Shown here piece by piece: positions 46,660 to 56,095 of a stretch of 59,256 nt of DNA. The DNA comes from Mycoplasmatota bacterium (lineage in GTDB: Bacteria > Bacillota_I > Bacilli_A > Izemoplasmatales > Hujiaoplasmataceae), in contig JAEIOE010000007.1 in the NCBI GenBank assembly GCA_016342455.1, forward strand, positions 1 through 59,256. The letters are read 5' to 3'. Position 1 is the first letter of the stretch. Each line of letters begins with the position of its first letter. The position numbers were made by a program, and so were the translations under genes. The notes below the pieces were generated by a model. It was not told the DNA's origin, made no database searches, and saw only the letters and a program-made list of their open reading frames with translations.

Positions 46660-46998
46660 CTAGTCCAAAACTTCGCCAGATTTTTTTGCAAATCTAACTT
46701 TGACTTCTTTTTCTTCTTTTTTATCTTTTTTTGTTATTGTTTTGTATCCTACTTTTGTAGGAACTTTTGCTTTTGGATCCATCAACATAACATTTGAAAT
46801 ATGCATTGGTTTTTCAACTTCCATAATTCCTCCATCTGGGTTAGCTTGAGAAGGTTTCAAGTGTTTTTTAACTTTAGATAATCCATCGCCATCCAGCACA
46901 ACTCTGTTAGTTTTGTTTAAAACTTTCATTATTGTACCCTCTTTACCTTTATCTGCACCAGAGATTATTTTGACTTTATCGCCTGTTTTTAATTTCAT
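46660..46998 (-). CDS. rplX: 50S ribosomal protein L24
   Basis: A 112-residue L24 with a KOW motif (TGDKVKIISGADKGKEGTIMKV) and EVEKPMHISNVML. The insert KKDKKEEKEVK is Lys/Glu-rich. Confidence 0.98.
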   Translation of the reverse strand: MKLKTGDKVKIISGADKGKEGTIMKVLNKTNRVVLDGDGLSKVKKHLKPSQANPDGGIMEVEKPMHISNVMLMDPKAKVPTKVGYKTITKKDKKEEKEVKVRFAKKSGEVLD

Positions 46999-47010
46999 GA
47001 TATGCGCCTC

Positions 47011-47379
47011 CTATAATACTTCTGGAGCAAGAGAAACGATTTTTGTAAATTCCTTATCTCTTAACTCTCTTGCAACAGGACCGAAAATACGAGTACCCTG
47101 AGGACTGTTATCTTCTTTTATAATTACTGCTGCGTTGTCATCAAATCTTAAAAATGAACCGTCTGCACGACGTATAGCTGCTTTAGTTCTTACTATTACT
47201 GCCTTTACAATCTCACCTTTTTTAACTACACCACCTGGTGTTGCAGTTTTTACAGTTGCTACAATGATGTCACCGATACTTGCATATCTGCGACGAGTAC
47301 CACCCAATACTTTAATTGTTAAAATTTCACGAGCGCCTGAGTTGTCAGCGATTTTTAATCTGGTTTCTTGTTGTATCAT
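47011..47379 (-). CDS. rplN: 50S ribosomal protein L14
   Basis: A 122-residue L14 ([20 protein letters not shown] ... [14 protein letters not shown]). Normal length and place. Confidence 0.98.
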   Translation of the reverse strand: MIQQETRLKIADNSGAREILTIKVLGGTRRRYASIGDIIVATVKTATPGGVVKKGEIVKAVIVRTKAAIRRADGSFLRFDDNAAVIIKEDNSPQGTRIFGPVARELRDKEFTKIVSLAPEVL

Positions 47380-47394
47380 AATCAGACCTCCTAT

Positions 47395-47664
47395 TTACAA
47401 TGACTGTCTTGATTTTTCCACTACTTCTAATAAACGAAAACGTTTAGTTTTAGATAGTGGTCGACATTCAGTTATTTTAACTACATCACCTTGGTTGGCT
47501 TCATTTTTTTCATCGTGTGCTCTGAATTTTTTAGATGAGATAACTCTTTTGCTATATAAAGGATGTTTCTTATAAGTTGTTACTAAAACTGTGATAGTTT
47601 TATCGTTTTTACTAGAAACTACAGTACCAGTAAATACTTTGTGATTGATAATAGTTTTTTCCAT
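47395..47664 (-). CDS. rpsQ: 30S ribosomal protein S17
   Basis: An 89-residue S17 with [23 protein letters not shown] and the OB-fold signature [18 protein letters not shown]. Confidence 0.98.
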   Translation of the reverse strand: MEKTIINHKVFTGTVVSSKNDKTITVLVTTYKKHPLYSKRVISSKKFRAHDEKNEANQGDVVKITECRPLSKTKRFRLLEVVEKSRQSL

Positions 47665-47675
47665 AATAATCCTCC

Positions 47676-47870
47676 CTATTTACTTTCTCTCTCAGTAAGA
47701 ACGGTTTTCATACGAGCTATTGTTTTTTTAACGATACTAATGCGTGCAGTGTTTTCTAATTGACCAGTCGCTTGTTTGAAGCGAATGTCAAATAATTCTT
47801 TTTTAAGGCTTTCAATTTCATTCAAAATTTTTTCGGTGTCCATTTCACGAATGTTTTTTGCATACATCAT
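47676..47870 (-). CDS. rpmC: 50S ribosomal protein L29
   Basis: A 64-residue two-helix L29 ([21 protein letters not shown] ... ARIKTVL-type end). Starts at ATGATG overlapping the rplP TGA stop. Confidence 0.96.
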   Translation of the reverse strand: MMYAKNIREMDTEKILNEIESLKKELFDIRFKQATGQLENTARISIVKKTIARMKTVLTERESK

Positions 47871-48289
47871 TTTGAATCACCACTTTCTTTTTTAATTATC
47901 TTAGTTTTAATAGGTAATTTATGTTTAGCAAGTCTTAACGCTTCTCTAGCGATTTCTTCACTAACACCGGCCACTTCAAAGATAACTTGACCTTTTTTCA
48001 CTACAGCTACCCATTCTTCTGGATTCCCTTTTCCGGATCCCATACGAACCTCTAAAGGTTTTTTTGTTTTTGCTAAGTGTGGGAAGATTTTAATCCAAAC
48101 TTGCCCAACTCTTTTCATATAACGTGTCATCGCGATACGGCTAGCTTCTATTTGACGAGCTGTAATCCAAGCACCATCTAAAGCTTGCAAACCGAATTCA
48201 CCGAATGCTATTTCAGTATTACCTTTGGCTTTACCTTCATAACTTACTCTGTGAGGACGACGATATTTTGTTCTTTTAGGCATTAACAT
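47867..48289 (-). CDS. rplP: 50S ribosomal protein L16
   Basis: A 140-residue L16 beginning [14 protein letters not shown], a start shared by many Firmicutes homologues. [22 protein letters not shown] is the conserved region near the peptidyl-transferase arm. Starts two bases after the rpsC stop, so AAGGGGG in rpsC probably serves as its ribosome-binding site. Confidence 0.97.
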   Translation of the reverse strand: MLMPKRTKYRRPHRVSYEGKAKGNTEIAFGEFGLQALDGAWITARQIEASRIAMTRYMKRVGQVWIKIFPHLAKTKKPLEVRMGSGKGNPEEWVAVVKKGQVIFEVAGVSEEIAREALRLAKHKLPIKTKIIKKESGDSK

Positions 48290-48291
48290 AA

Positions 48292-48942
48292 TTATTTAAC
48301 CCCCTTCTTCTTAGAAGGAAGAATTTCCCCTTTGTAAATCCATACTTTAACTCCTAATTTACCATATGTTGTATTAGCTTCTGCTAATGCATAATCGATA
48401 TTAGCTCTTAATGTATGAAGTGGAACATTCCCTTCGCTGTATCCTTCGCTACGCGCCATTTCAGCACCGCCTAGACGACCAGAGATAAGTGTTTTACAAC
48501 CTTTTGCTCCTGCTTTTAAAGCTCTTTGAATAGCAACTTTTTGTACTCTTCTAAATGAAGCTCTATTTTCTAATTGGTGTGCAATGTTTTCTGCAACTAA
48601 TAATGCATCAATTTCAGCACGTTTGATTTCAACTACGTTTAAATATACTGTTTTATTTGTAAGTTTTTGTAATTTTTCTACTACAGCTTTTTTAGTTTCA
48701 GCATTTCTACCGATTACCATACCAGGTTTAGCAGTATTAACTGTAATAATTACTCTTTTCTTACTTCTTTCAATCTCAATCTTAGAAACACTTGCGTTTT
48801 TATAAAGATCGTAGATTAAGTCGCGAATTTTAATATCTTCGTGTAATAGGTCCGCAACGTCGTTCTTGTCTGCATACCATCTTGATTCCCAATCAAGTAT
48901 GATTCCAATACGCTGTCCTATCGGATTTACTTTTTGTCCCAT
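48292..48942 (-). CDS. rpsC: 30S ribosomal protein S3
   Basis: A 216-residue S3 with a KH domain ([21 protein letters not shown]) and C-terminal [32 protein letters not shown]. Normal length. Confidence 0.98.
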   Translation of the reverse strand: MGQKVNPIGQRIGIILDWESRWYADKNDVADLLHEDIKIRDLIYDLYKNASVSKIEIERSKKRVIITVNTAKPGMVIGRNAETKKAVVEKLQKLTNKTVYLNVVEIKRAEIDALLVAENIAHQLENRASFRRVQKVAIQRALKAGAKGCKTLISGRLGGAEMARSEGYSEGNVPLHTLRANIDYALAEANTTYGKLGVKVWIYKGEILPSKKKGVK

Positions 48943-48954
48943 AAAATTCCCTCC

Positions 48955-49290
48955 TTACTCTTTCTCTGCCACTGTGATATATACGTGGCTAGTTCTTTTT
49001 AAGATTTGAAATGCTCTACCTTGTGCATGTGGTTGCATTCTTTTCATTGTTTTACCTTCTCCAACAAAAATTTCTTTCACATACAAGTTTTCTTGTTCTA
49101 ATTGATAATTGTGTTCCGCGTTCGCTACTGCAGATTTTAATAGTTTTTCAAGAGCTAGAGAAGATCTTTTAGGTGTGTTTCTTAGTATTGCATAAGCTTC
49201 ACCAACTTGTTTCCCTCTAATTAATCTACAAACTAATCTTACCTTTTGTGGTGAGATTCTGACTGTTCTAAGTACGGCTTTAGCTTCCAT
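48955..49290 (-). CDS. rplV: 50S ribosomal protein L22
   Basis: A 111-residue L22 with the extended loop that lines the exit tunnel ([19 protein letters not shown]). Its ATG overlaps the rpsS stop. Confidence 0.98.
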   Translation of the reverse strand: MEAKAVLRTVRISPQKVRLVCRLIRGKQVGEAYAILRNTPKRSSLALEKLLKSAVANAEHNYQLEQENLYVKEIFVGEGKTMKRMQPHAQGRAFQILKRTSHVYITVAEKE

Positions 49291-49574
49291 TATCTGCTAC
49301 CTCCCTTAGTAACTTTCTTATCCGCATGACCGCGGTATGCTCTAGTCGGAGCGAACTCTCCTAATTTATGACCAACCATATCTTCTGTTACATATACCGG
49401 AAGATGTTCCTTCCCGTTATGAACGCCGATTGTTAATCCTACGAAGTTAGGAAAAATTGTGGAACGTCTCGACCAAGTTTGAATAACTTTTTTTGAGTTT
49501 TTTTCATGTGCTGCTACAACTTTTTTCATTAAGTGATCATCACAAAATGGACCTTTTTTTACTGAACGTGACAT
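49290..49574 (-). CDS. rpsS: 30S ribosomal protein S19
   Basis: A 94-residue S19 ([19 protein letters not shown] ... [16 protein letters not shown]). Normal length. Confidence 0.98.
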   Translation of the reverse strand: MSRSVKKGPFCDDHLMKKVVAAHEKNSKKVIQTWSRRSTIFPNFVGLTIGVHNGKEHLPVYVTEDMVGHKLGEFAPTRAYRGHADKKVTKGGSR

Positions 49575-49591
49575 ATTGAGTTCCTCCTTCC

Positions 49592-50422
49592 TTATTTATT
49601 TCTTCTTCTAACGATTAACTTATCGCTAGTTTTTTTGTTTTTACGTGTAATCTTACCAAGTGCGATTTTACCCCAAGGAGTAAGTGGAGATTTATGCCCT
49701 ACAGGCTGTTTACCTTCACCACCACCATGTGGATGATCAACTGGGTTCATAACTGAACCACGGACAGTTGGTTTGACTCCCATGTGTCTTTTTCTACCGG
49801 CTTTACCGATATTAACTAGTGAGTAGAATTCGTTTCCAACTTCACCGATTGTTGCACGGCAGTTTCCTAAAACTCTTCTTACTTCACTTGATTTTAATCT
49901 TACTAATACGTATTTTTCTTCGCGACCTAAGATTTGTGCGCTTGTTCCAGCAGCTCTAATCAGTTGTCCACCTTTACCAGGGTATAATTCAATATTATGA
50001 ATTACTGTACCAACAGGAATCTTTTTGATTTCTTTAGCATTACCGATTACGATATCTGCTTTATCTCCCGATTCAACTGTCATACCAACTTCCAAGCCTT
50101 TTGGAGCTAAAATATATCTTTTTTCACCGTCAGCGTAATTGATTAATGCAATATTCGCTGTTCTATTTGGATCGTATTCGATTGTTGCTACTGTTCCTGG
50201 AATACCATCTTTATTTCTTTTGAAGTCGATGATTCTATATCTTCTTTTTGCCCCACCAGCTTGGTGGCGTACAGTGATTTTACCTTGGTTGTTTCTACCA
50301 CCGTTTTTCTTTAAGGTAGTAGTTAAGGATTTTTCTGGCTTAGCAGCTGTGATTTCATTGTAATCAAGCTTCGTCATATGACGTTGTCCATTAGTCAGCG
50401 GTTTATACTTAATAATAGCCAT
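49592..50422 (-). CDS. rplB: 50S ribosomal protein L2
   Basis: A 276-residue L2, needed for subunit association and peptidyl-transferase assembly. GGGRNNQ-type and the C-terminal [14 protein letters not shown] signature, with the key His, are present. Confidence 0.98.
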   Translation of the reverse strand: MAIIKYKPLTNGQRHMTKLDYNEITAAKPEKSLTTTLKKNGGRNNQGKITVRHQAGGAKRRYRIIDFKRNKDGIPGTVATIEYDPNRTANIALINYADGEKRYILAPKGLEVGMTVESGDKADIVIGNAKEIKKIPVGTVIHNIELYPGKGGQLIRAAGTSAQILGREEKYVLVRLKSSEVRRVLGNCRATIGEVGNEFYSLVNIGKAGRKRHMGVKPTVRGSVMNPVDHPHGGGEGKQPVGHKSPLTPWGKIALGKITRKNKKTSDKLIVRRRNK

Positions 50423-50436
50423 TACTTTTCCTCCTA

Positions 50437-50718
50437 CTATACTTCGTAAATGTCAATTTTGTTCCCTGGCATTAAAGTAACAATTGCTTTAGTTACTTTA
50501 GCAGTGAATCCTGAGTGTTGACCAACTCTTTTGAATTTGGCAACCCCATTTATGACATTAACTTTTTGCACTTTCACATTAAACAACTCTTCTATAGCTT
50601 GTTTAATCTGAATTTTATTTGCGTTTCTATCTACTTCGAAAGTATATTTTCTTTCTTCTGATAATTTTGTTGTTTTTTCTGAAACGATTGGGCGTTTTAC
50701 AATTAAGAATTTATCCAT
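50437..50718 (-). CDS. rplW: 50S ribosomal protein L23
   Basis: A 93-residue L23, the exit-tunnel docking site for trigger factor and SRP ([22 protein letters not shown] ... GNKIDIYEV). Overlaps none; one base after rplD. Confidence 0.97.
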   Translation of the reverse strand: MDKFLIVKRPIVSEKTTKLSEERKYTFEVDRNANKIQIKQAIEELFNVKVQKVNVINGVAKFKRVGQHSGFTAKVTKAIVTLMPGNKIDIYEV

Positions 50719-50719
50719 A

Positions 50720-51343
50720 TTAACTCAAAACCTCCTCAATCTTCTTTAATGCAGCTTCAGTTGCTACTATTTGATTAGTGTTCATAAGATCATATACACT
50801 AATGTGGTTGTATGCTACTGTTACTACATTTGGAATATTTCTTGCAGCAGTTTCTACTTGAGAATCTACTTCATCCATAATAATGGTAACTTTACCTTCT
50901 GTTTTTAAGTTATTTAATACTGTAACCATTTCTTTAGTCTTTAATGAAGGTAATACTAAAGCGTCTACAGCAATAAGGTTGTTTTGTCTAACTTTATCAG
51001 ATAATACTATCTTAAGAGCCAAACGTCTTACCTTTCTATTAACTTTATAATCATAATCTCTTGGGGTTGGTCCAAATACCACTCCACCACCTACATAATG
51101 AGGTGCGCGAATTGTACCTTGACGAGCATGTCCAGTACCTTTTTGACGATATGGTTTTTTACCTCCACCTGCAACAGCGGATCTATTCTTAACCTTCGAA
51201 GTACCTTGGCGCATTGCTGCTCTTTGTTGTTTAACAACATCATAAATAACTTGATTGTTATCTTCTACAGCGAATACTGAGTCACTAAGAGTTAATTTCC
51301 CAATTGATTCTCCTTGTTGATTTAACATTGCTAATTTAGGCAT
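50720..51343 (-). CDS. rplD: 50S ribosomal protein L4
   Basis: A 207-residue L4. The exit-tunnel loop (KPYRQKGTGHARQGTIRAPHYVGGG) is typical. In gammaproteobacteria L4 represses the S10 operon; the structured leader upstream of rpsJ makes a similar control conceivable. Confidence 0.98.
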   Translation of the reverse strand: MPKLAMLNQQGESIGKLTLSDSVFAVEDNNQVIYDVVKQQRAAMRQGTSKVKNRSAVAGGGKKPYRQKGTGHARQGTIRAPHYVGGGVVFGPTPRDYDYKVNRKVRRLALKIVLSDKVRQNNLIAVDALVLPSLKTKEMVTVLNNLKTEGKVTIIMDEVDSQVETAARNIPNVVTVAYNHISVYDLMNTNQIVATEAALKKIEEVLS

Positions 51344-51367
51344 AGCTTATTCCTCCTTCCGATAATA

Positions 51368-51994
51368 TTATTTTTTAATTGCGTTTCTAACGATTACTAA
51401 TGATCTGTTCGGTCCTGGTACATTTCCTCTGATTAAGAGAACATTTTTTTCTCTATCAGTACGAACTACTACTAAGTTTTGAATAGTCACTGTTTCGTGA
51501 CCCATTCTACCAGGCATGTTTTTACCTTTTCTAATATGGTTGGGCGCGATAATACCCATTGATCCTACACCGCGGTGATATTTAGATCCATGTGTTTTGA
51601 AACCAGTTTTTTGGTTATGTCGTTTAATATTACCTTGATAACCTTTACCTTTTGATGTTCCTGTAACGTCTACATAATCCCCAGCGGTAAATATATTGCA
51701 ATCTACCTCTTGGCCAACTTCATACTCTTCCATTCCTGAAAGACGTATTTCCTTGATGTAGCGCTTAGGTGTTGTGCCTGATTTTGCGAAATGACCAGTC
51801 ATTGGTTTTTTTACCAAATTAGCTCTTTTGTCCATAAATCCTAATTGGACAGCTGAGTAACCGTCAGTTTCGATTGTTTTCTTTTGTAGCACAACATTCG
51901 GTTCCACCGAAATTACTGTAACAGGAATCATTTTACCAAATTCATCAAATACTTGAGTCATTCCTACTTTTCTTCCTAAGATACCTTTTGCCAT
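51368..51994 (-). CDS. rplC: 50S ribosomal protein L3
   Basis: A 208-residue L3 ([17 protein letters not shown] ... [10 protein letters not shown] ... GRMGHETVT) with the central extension reaching the peptidyl-transferase centre. Confidence 0.98.
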   Translation of the reverse strand: MAKGILGRKVGMTQVFDEFGKMIPVTVISVEPNVVLQKKTIETDGYSAVQLGFMDKRANLVKKPMTGHFAKSGTTPKRYIKEIRLSGMEEYEVGQEVDCNIFTAGDYVDVTGTSKGKGYQGNIKRHNQKTGFKTHGSKYHRGVGSMGIIAPNHIRKGKNMPGRMGHETVTIQNLVVVRTDREKNVLLIRGNVPGPNRSLVIVRNAIKK

Positions 51995-52017
51995 GAGTAC
52001 ACCTCCTATTTAAGTTT

Positions 52018-52326
52018 TTACTTCAGTACGATATCTACACCAGATGGTAAATCTAAGTGCATTAAAGAGTCAATTGTTTTAGCTGTTGGGTTCACGATGT
52101 CTATTAATCTTTTGTGAGTTCTTCTTTCGAACTGTTCACGTGAAGTTTTGTTAACATGCGGGCTTCTTAAAATTGTGAAAATTTCTCTTTCAGTTGGTAA
52201 TGGGATTGGCCCACTAACTTTAGCCCCAGTTTTTTTAGCTGTTTCAACTATTCTCTTTGCTGATTGATCCAACAATCTATGATCGTAAGATTTCAATCTA
52301 ATTCTAATTACTTGATTTGTAGCCAT
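52018..52326 (-). CDS. rpsJ: 30S ribosomal protein S10 (NusE)
   Basis: A 102-residue S10, which also serves in NusA/B/G-linked antitermination. [26 protein letters not shown] and [16 protein letters not shown] are typical. First gene of the ribosomal cluster, with a roughly 140-base leader and AGGAGG site. Confidence 0.98.
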   Translation of the reverse strand: MATNQVIRIRLKSYDHRLLDQSAKRIVETAKKTGAKVSGPIPLPTEREIFTILRSPHVNKTSREQFERRTHKRLIDIVNPTAKTIDSLMHLDLPSGVDIVLK

Positions 52327-52467
52327 TTAAGCTCCTCCTTTGCATATAATTTTGCTTATATACGGGCTCATCAAGAATTCCCTAACCTCACTCATTCAAC
52401 GTCGTAACAACGCCTATGTGTGTGTCAGCAACCTCTCAAATCTCTGCCTTCCTACTAGCGTAGGCTT
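52327..52467 (-). ncRNA. Structured leader of the S10 operon
   Basis: About 140 untranslated bases precede rpsJ on the minus strand. They begin with a small hairpin CCTAC-GCTA-GTAGG, then GAGGTTGCTGACACACACATAGGCG, a CGT..ACG element and GGGAATTCTTGATGAGCCC, whose ends pair. The GC content is clearly above that of the surroundings and no reading frame is present, so the RNA itself is probably functional, perhaps as an autoregulatory target. Confidence 0.55.
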
Positions 52468-52471
52468 ATCT

Positions 52472-52500
52472 ATGATATCAAATTTGATTTAATAATGCAA
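52472..52500 (-). promoter_or_regulatory. S10 operon promoter
   Basis: -35 TTGCAT (52495-52500), 17-base spacer, -10 TATCAT (52472-52477). Predicted transcription start falls right at the first leader hairpin. Confidence 0.7.
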
Positions 52501-52540
52501 GTATTTTTTTTCGAAACTTCATCTATTTCCTTATATGTAT

Positions 52541-52575
52541 ATAAAAATCATGAATTTTAATTAAAATCCATGATT
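52541..52575 (-). terminator. Terminator overlapping the end of the PI-PLC-like gene
   Basis: Stem AATCATG / CATGATT, extended inward by ATTTTA / TAAAAT, followed by TTTTTAT on the minus strand. The hairpin contains the last codons and stop of the gene. Confidence 0.8.
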
Positions 52576-53606
52576 ATTTGCATTATATTATCATTAAATT
52601 CTTTACTATTCATGTCTGAGTAATCAACCATAATAATTGGTAATTCGTCCAATAAAGCTTCAAACTGGTCATATGCAATTAAATACGTATTGAAGTTCTT
52701 CGCTCTATTTATTAGAGACCAACTCAGAATTGCATTCAAAATCCCTGAGCCATTCATTTGCATTGTTGTTACTGCTTGCATCACCCTAAACTGATTGTGA
52801 ATGCCAGTAGATTCTATATCATTTGCTTCCTCTTGTATGAAATCAATGACGTAATCAAAACTATCTGAATCTGCCCAATTAGATCTAATAGACTCTTCGT
52901 AATTTAAAATTTCTATAGATGAATCTTCAAACTTACTTATAATAATAACTCTTGATTCTGAAGCGTTGTTTGTCAACTCTCCGTATGTAAGTGTTGATAA
53001 ATCATTGACTATATATGAATAATCAAGGAGCCCATAATCTTCTAGCATATTTTTAAATATATAGTAATCATCTAAACTTGAGTAATCTATTCCATCCACA
53101 TGCTGAAAATCTAAGATTAAAAATTCTCCGCTATTTTCTTCAAGAAAACTTGTTATTTGAGTTGCGACAGGCTCAAAATCACCAGATAGATAATTATGTT
53201 TTGTCAGCCATTTGTCCTCATAGTAAGATAATCTAATATCCAAATATCTCACCCCAGATTTTAGCAGTGTATTTGCATCACTAATTTGTGTTACAGACTG
53301 TTTTGTAATGAATCCTTTTACCAAAACCCCTGTCATCCCTTGCATAATACCATTTGACTCATAGGGGTCTAATTTACTTAAAATATTTATCTCACTCGTA
53401 AACGCATCATGTGCTCCAAGCATCGCTATATCCACGACTAATTTTTCATTTTCTAAATTCTCCGCCATCCAGTTGCTGTAATCTATATCACTCACCTTAT
53501 GATTTAAAATAATTATTGGTATATTGATTATAATAACCAATTCAACAATTGCGAGAAATACAAGTAATAATCTTCTAAATAGCTTCTTGCTAGTTGGCTT
53601 CTTCAT
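52557..53606 (-). CDS. Membrane-anchored PI-PLC X-domain-like protein
   Basis: A 349-residue protein with an N-terminal membrane anchor (about residues 11-34) and an extracytoplasmic domain resembling phosphatidylinositol-specific phospholipase C. Candidate catalytic residues: His66 in MLGAHDAFT and His137 in WLTKHNY, with GVRYLDIRL (118-126) and FLILDFQHVDG (162-172) as the supporting strands. This arrangement matches the PLC X fold, although the real substrate (phosphatidylinositol, a glycolipid, or other) is unknown. It overlaps the helicase gene by 17 bases and has GGAGGGCGATACTG before its ATG, so the two are cotranscribed despite unrelated functions. Confidence 0.75.
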   Translation of the reverse strand: MKKPTSKKLFRRLLLVFLAIVELVIIINIPIIILNHKVSDIDYSNWMAENLENEKLVVDIAMLGAHDAFTSEINILSKLDPYESNGIMQGMTGVLVKGFITKQSVTQISDANTLLKSGVRYLDIRLSYYEDKWLTKHNYLSGDFEPVATQITSFLEENSGEFLILDFQHVDGIDYSSLDDYYIFKNMLEDYGLLDYSYIVNDLSTLTYGELTNNASESRVIIISKFEDSSIEILNYEESIRSNWADSDSFDYVIDFIQEEANDIESTGIHNQFRVMQAVTTMQMNGSGILNAILSWSLINRAKNFNTYLIAYDQFEALLDELPIIMVDYSDMNSKEFNDNIMQIIMDFN

Positions 53607-55944
53607 CAGTATCGCCCTCCCAAAAGTCTTTTATTGTTTGACTTATATCATCTATTTTATTGCAAACCTGTAAATGATTCCAAGCATCCGGGTATAAACT
53701 TAAATATTTTCTTGTAGTGAATCTATCATCGATTAGAATCGCGACTCCTCTATCAGTTTCAGTTCTTATAACCCTACCAACCGCTTGGATAACTTTATTT
53801 AATCCAGGATAAGTATAAGCGTAGTCAAAGCCATTTCTAAAGGAATAATCAAAATGAGATCTTAAAACGTTATTAAAAGGACTTAAAGCCGGTAATCCTG
53901 TTCCTATAATAATAACTCCACTTAACATATCGCCAATCAAATCAATTGACTCACCAAATATACCTCCCATTACAAACATAAAGACTTGCGTTGTTTCCGA
54001 TTCTTCTTTAAAAAAATTCATCATTTCTGTTCTTTCCTCAGAAAACATTTCTCGTCTTTGAGTAATAAAACTAACATTTTCAATTTCTTCTTCTAATCTG
54101 CTCTTAACCATATTCATATAGGCATAACTAGGGAAGAACAAGATATAATTCCCTTTTTTTGATGTTACTAAAGATCTAGTGACATCAATAATTTTGCTAA
54201 TTGAATTCTCTCGGTCTCTATATCTTGTCGATATATCATCAACTGCTAATAACAATAAGTTGCTTTGTTTAAAAGAAGACATTAAAGATATATCATCTCC
54301 ATCATTATTAGTTAATAAGGATTTATAGTAAAAAATAGGGTCTAAGGTAGCGCTAAAAAACGTACAACCTTCGGTATGTGAATTTATAGTTTCGTTAATA
54401 AATTTAGCTGCGTTTAAACACTTAATTGATATAACTACCTCATCATCTCTATTTTCAATCAGAAAAACGAAGTCATCATCATAATATTCATTAATTTTTA
54501 TAAATCTATTCACATTAAAATAAAATTCTCTTAAAACCCTTTTTTCAAATTTTATCTTATCATTAGAAAAAATTTGATCCAGTTTACCTAGTAAATTTTT
54601 AAGTGTCTTAAGTAAATATGGATTCACTTCTTCTTTTTTAATAAAATCAACCTCTAATAGTTCAATGCTTGCTTCCGCAAAGATTTCTAATATCGAATCT
54701 AGTTCATAAGAAGGATTAGGTTTCAAATATTTAGCTGTTTCTTTTATCCTTGAAAAATCACTACTGTTTAAAGACGCTGAATACATGCCCCTACTTCTAG
54801 ATACTAGATTATGTGCTTCATCACAAAGAATAATTGGATTATAACTATCCATGTCAAAATATCTAATTAGTTTAACCAAAGGGTCAAAAACATAGTTGTA
54901 ATCACATAAAATAATATCTGAATAATTTGATGTATCTAAAGATAATTCAAAAGGGCAGACTTTATGTTTCTTTCCATACTTAGTAAAGATATCTTTTGTA
55001 ATAAGAGATTCTTTTTGAAATATATCATTAATAGCTTTATAGACTCTTTTATAGTAACCATTTGCATATTGGCACACTTCTGGATCGCAATCTCTTTCTT
55101 TCAAGAGGCACATTGTATCTTTAGCGGTTAATTCACAAGTTTTAGCTACTAATCCTTTTTCCTCTAATAATTTTACTGTGTCAATAACCACTTTCTTACC
55201 ATCGTTTTTAGCTATTGTATAAAAAACTTTTTGTCTTGGTTGGTTGACCGCTTTTAAGGTCGCAAATATAGAAGCTACCGTTTTACCAATACCAGTTGGA
55301 GCTTCACAATAAAGTTTCCCTTTTCTTAACACGTTTTTATATATATAGGCCATCATTTCTCTTTGATTCAAACGGAAATTATCAAAGGGAAATGTAAGTC
55401 CATCAATAGATTTTAGTCTTTGTTCTTCGTGATGATTTAATAATCGAATCCAATCTAAATATTTTTCAATGCTTGTATCAAAGTATTTCTCTAAATTTTT
55501 CTTCGTATAATGCTTTTCAAATTTAAGCACTTTTCTGTCTTCTACTTGAATATATGTTAAGACAACATCAATACTTCTTTTTTCGGTTTGAGATAGATAC
55601 ATATAAGCATATAATTTTGCTTGACATAAATGTGCTGGATATGTTTTTTCATCTAAAATGTCAAAATCTGTATGAGTCGATTTTATTTCCTCTATAAAAA
55701 GTTTTTCTTCTCTAATGATTAATCCATCTATTCTACCACTAACTGTAAGTTCAATATCACCTGTTAAAACAGTTGTTTTTACAACAACTTCTTTTTTGTC
55801 AGTATCCAGATATAAGTTTTGCCAATATTGGTGGATTTCAGTACCTTCCTGTGCTCTGGTGTTTAAAATCCTTTCATTGACTATACTGCCACTTCCATAA
55901 AGGAATTCAGCTATTTCTCTTACGCTAATACTAAGTTCTTTCAT
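53590..55944 (-). CDS. DinG/XPD-type iron-sulphur helicase with N-terminal PD-(D/E)XK nuclease
   Basis: A 784-residue superfamily 2 helicase. Residues 1-160 look like a RecB/Cas4-type PD-(D/E)XK nuclease: GRIDG (70-74), EEIKS (85-89) and QAKLYAYMY (108-116). The helicase follows: Walker A EAPTGIGKT (214-222), DEAH (375-378), and C-terminal motifs GGIFGESIDL and QAVGRVIRTETDRG. Cys279, Cys286, Cys291 and Cys330 (in CPFE) are positioned as the 4Fe-4S cluster of XPD/DinG proteins. It probably unwinds damaged or flapped DNA 5' to 3', with attached nuclease activity. First gene of a two-gene unit. Confidence 0.88.
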   Translation of the reverse strand: MKELSISVREIAEFLYGSGSIVNERILNTRAQEGTEIHQYWQNLYLDTDKKEVVVKTTVLTGDIELTVSGRIDGLIIREEKLFIEEIKSTHTDFDILDEKTYPAHLCQAKLYAYMYLSQTEKRSIDVVLTYIQVEDRKVLKFEKHYTKKNLEKYFDTSIEKYLDWIRLLNHHEEQRLKSIDGLTFPFDNFRLNQREMMAYIYKNVLRKGKLYCEAPTGIGKTVASIFATLKAVNQPRQKVFYTIAKNDGKKVVIDTVKLLEEKGLVAKTCELTAKDTMCLLKERDCDPEVCQYANGYYKRVYKAINDIFQKESLITKDIFTKYGKKHKVCPFELSLDTSNYSDIILCDYNYVFDPLVKLIRYFDMDSYNPIILCDEAHNLVSRSRGMYSASLNSSDFSRIKETAKYLKPNPSYELDSILEIFAEASIELLEVDFIKKEEVNPYLLKTLKNLLGKLDQIFSNDKIKFEKRVLREFYFNVNRFIKINEYYDDDFVFLIENRDDEVVISIKCLNAAKFINETINSHTEGCTFFSATLDPIFYYKSLLTNNDGDDISLMSSFKQSNLLLLAVDDISTRYRDRENSISKIIDVTRSLVTSKKGNYILFFPSYAYMNMVKSRLEEEIENVSFITQRREMFSEERTEMMNFFKEESETTQVFMFVMGGIFGESIDLIGDMLSGVIIIGTGLPALSPFNNVLRSHFDYSFRNGFDYAYTYPGLNKVIQAVGRVIRTETDRGVAILIDDRFTTRKYLSLYPDAWNHLQVCNKIDDISQTIKDFWEGDTDEEAN

Positions 55945-55960
55945 AAATTCACCTGTTAAT

Positions 55961-55966
55961 ATTATA
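55961..55966 (-). promoter_or_regulatory. Possible -10 of the helicase gene
   Basis: Consensus TATAAT 17 bases before the ATG; the -35 position falls within the preceding terminator and is a poor match. Confidence 0.4.
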
Positions 55967-55976
55967 GCTTATAAAA

Positions 55977-56009
55977 GAGAAAAAATACGAATTTTCGTAT
56001 TTTCTTCTC
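55977..56009 (-). terminator. Intrinsic hairpin upstream of the helicase gene
   Basis: A nearly perfect 15-bp stem (GAGAAGAAAATACGAA / TTCGTATTTTTTCTC on the minus strand) followed by TTTT, just ahead of the helicase promoter. With the hairpin at 56064-56087 it gives two successive stops behind the epimerase gene. T-rich arms mean it could also act on the plus strand. Confidence 0.65.
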
Positions 56010-56063
56010 TATAAAATCTTTTTTTTAAATGTTTAAAAAGTATCAATATTATGTTTTAAGAAA

Positions 56064-56087
56064 GAGGATCAAATAAATTTGAGCCTC
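56064..56087 (-). terminator. Terminator after the epimerase gene
   Basis: GAGGcTCAAAT / ATTTGAtCCTC stem, followed by TTTCTT on the minus strand, ten bases after the stop. Confidence 0.7.
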
Positions 56088-56095
56088 AGTTTATA

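Noticed and set aside
53590-55944. A CRISPR or phage-defence locus around the Cas4-like helicase
   Set aside because: No repeats, cas genes or other defence genes are visible on either side; the neighbours are housekeeping or metabolic genes.
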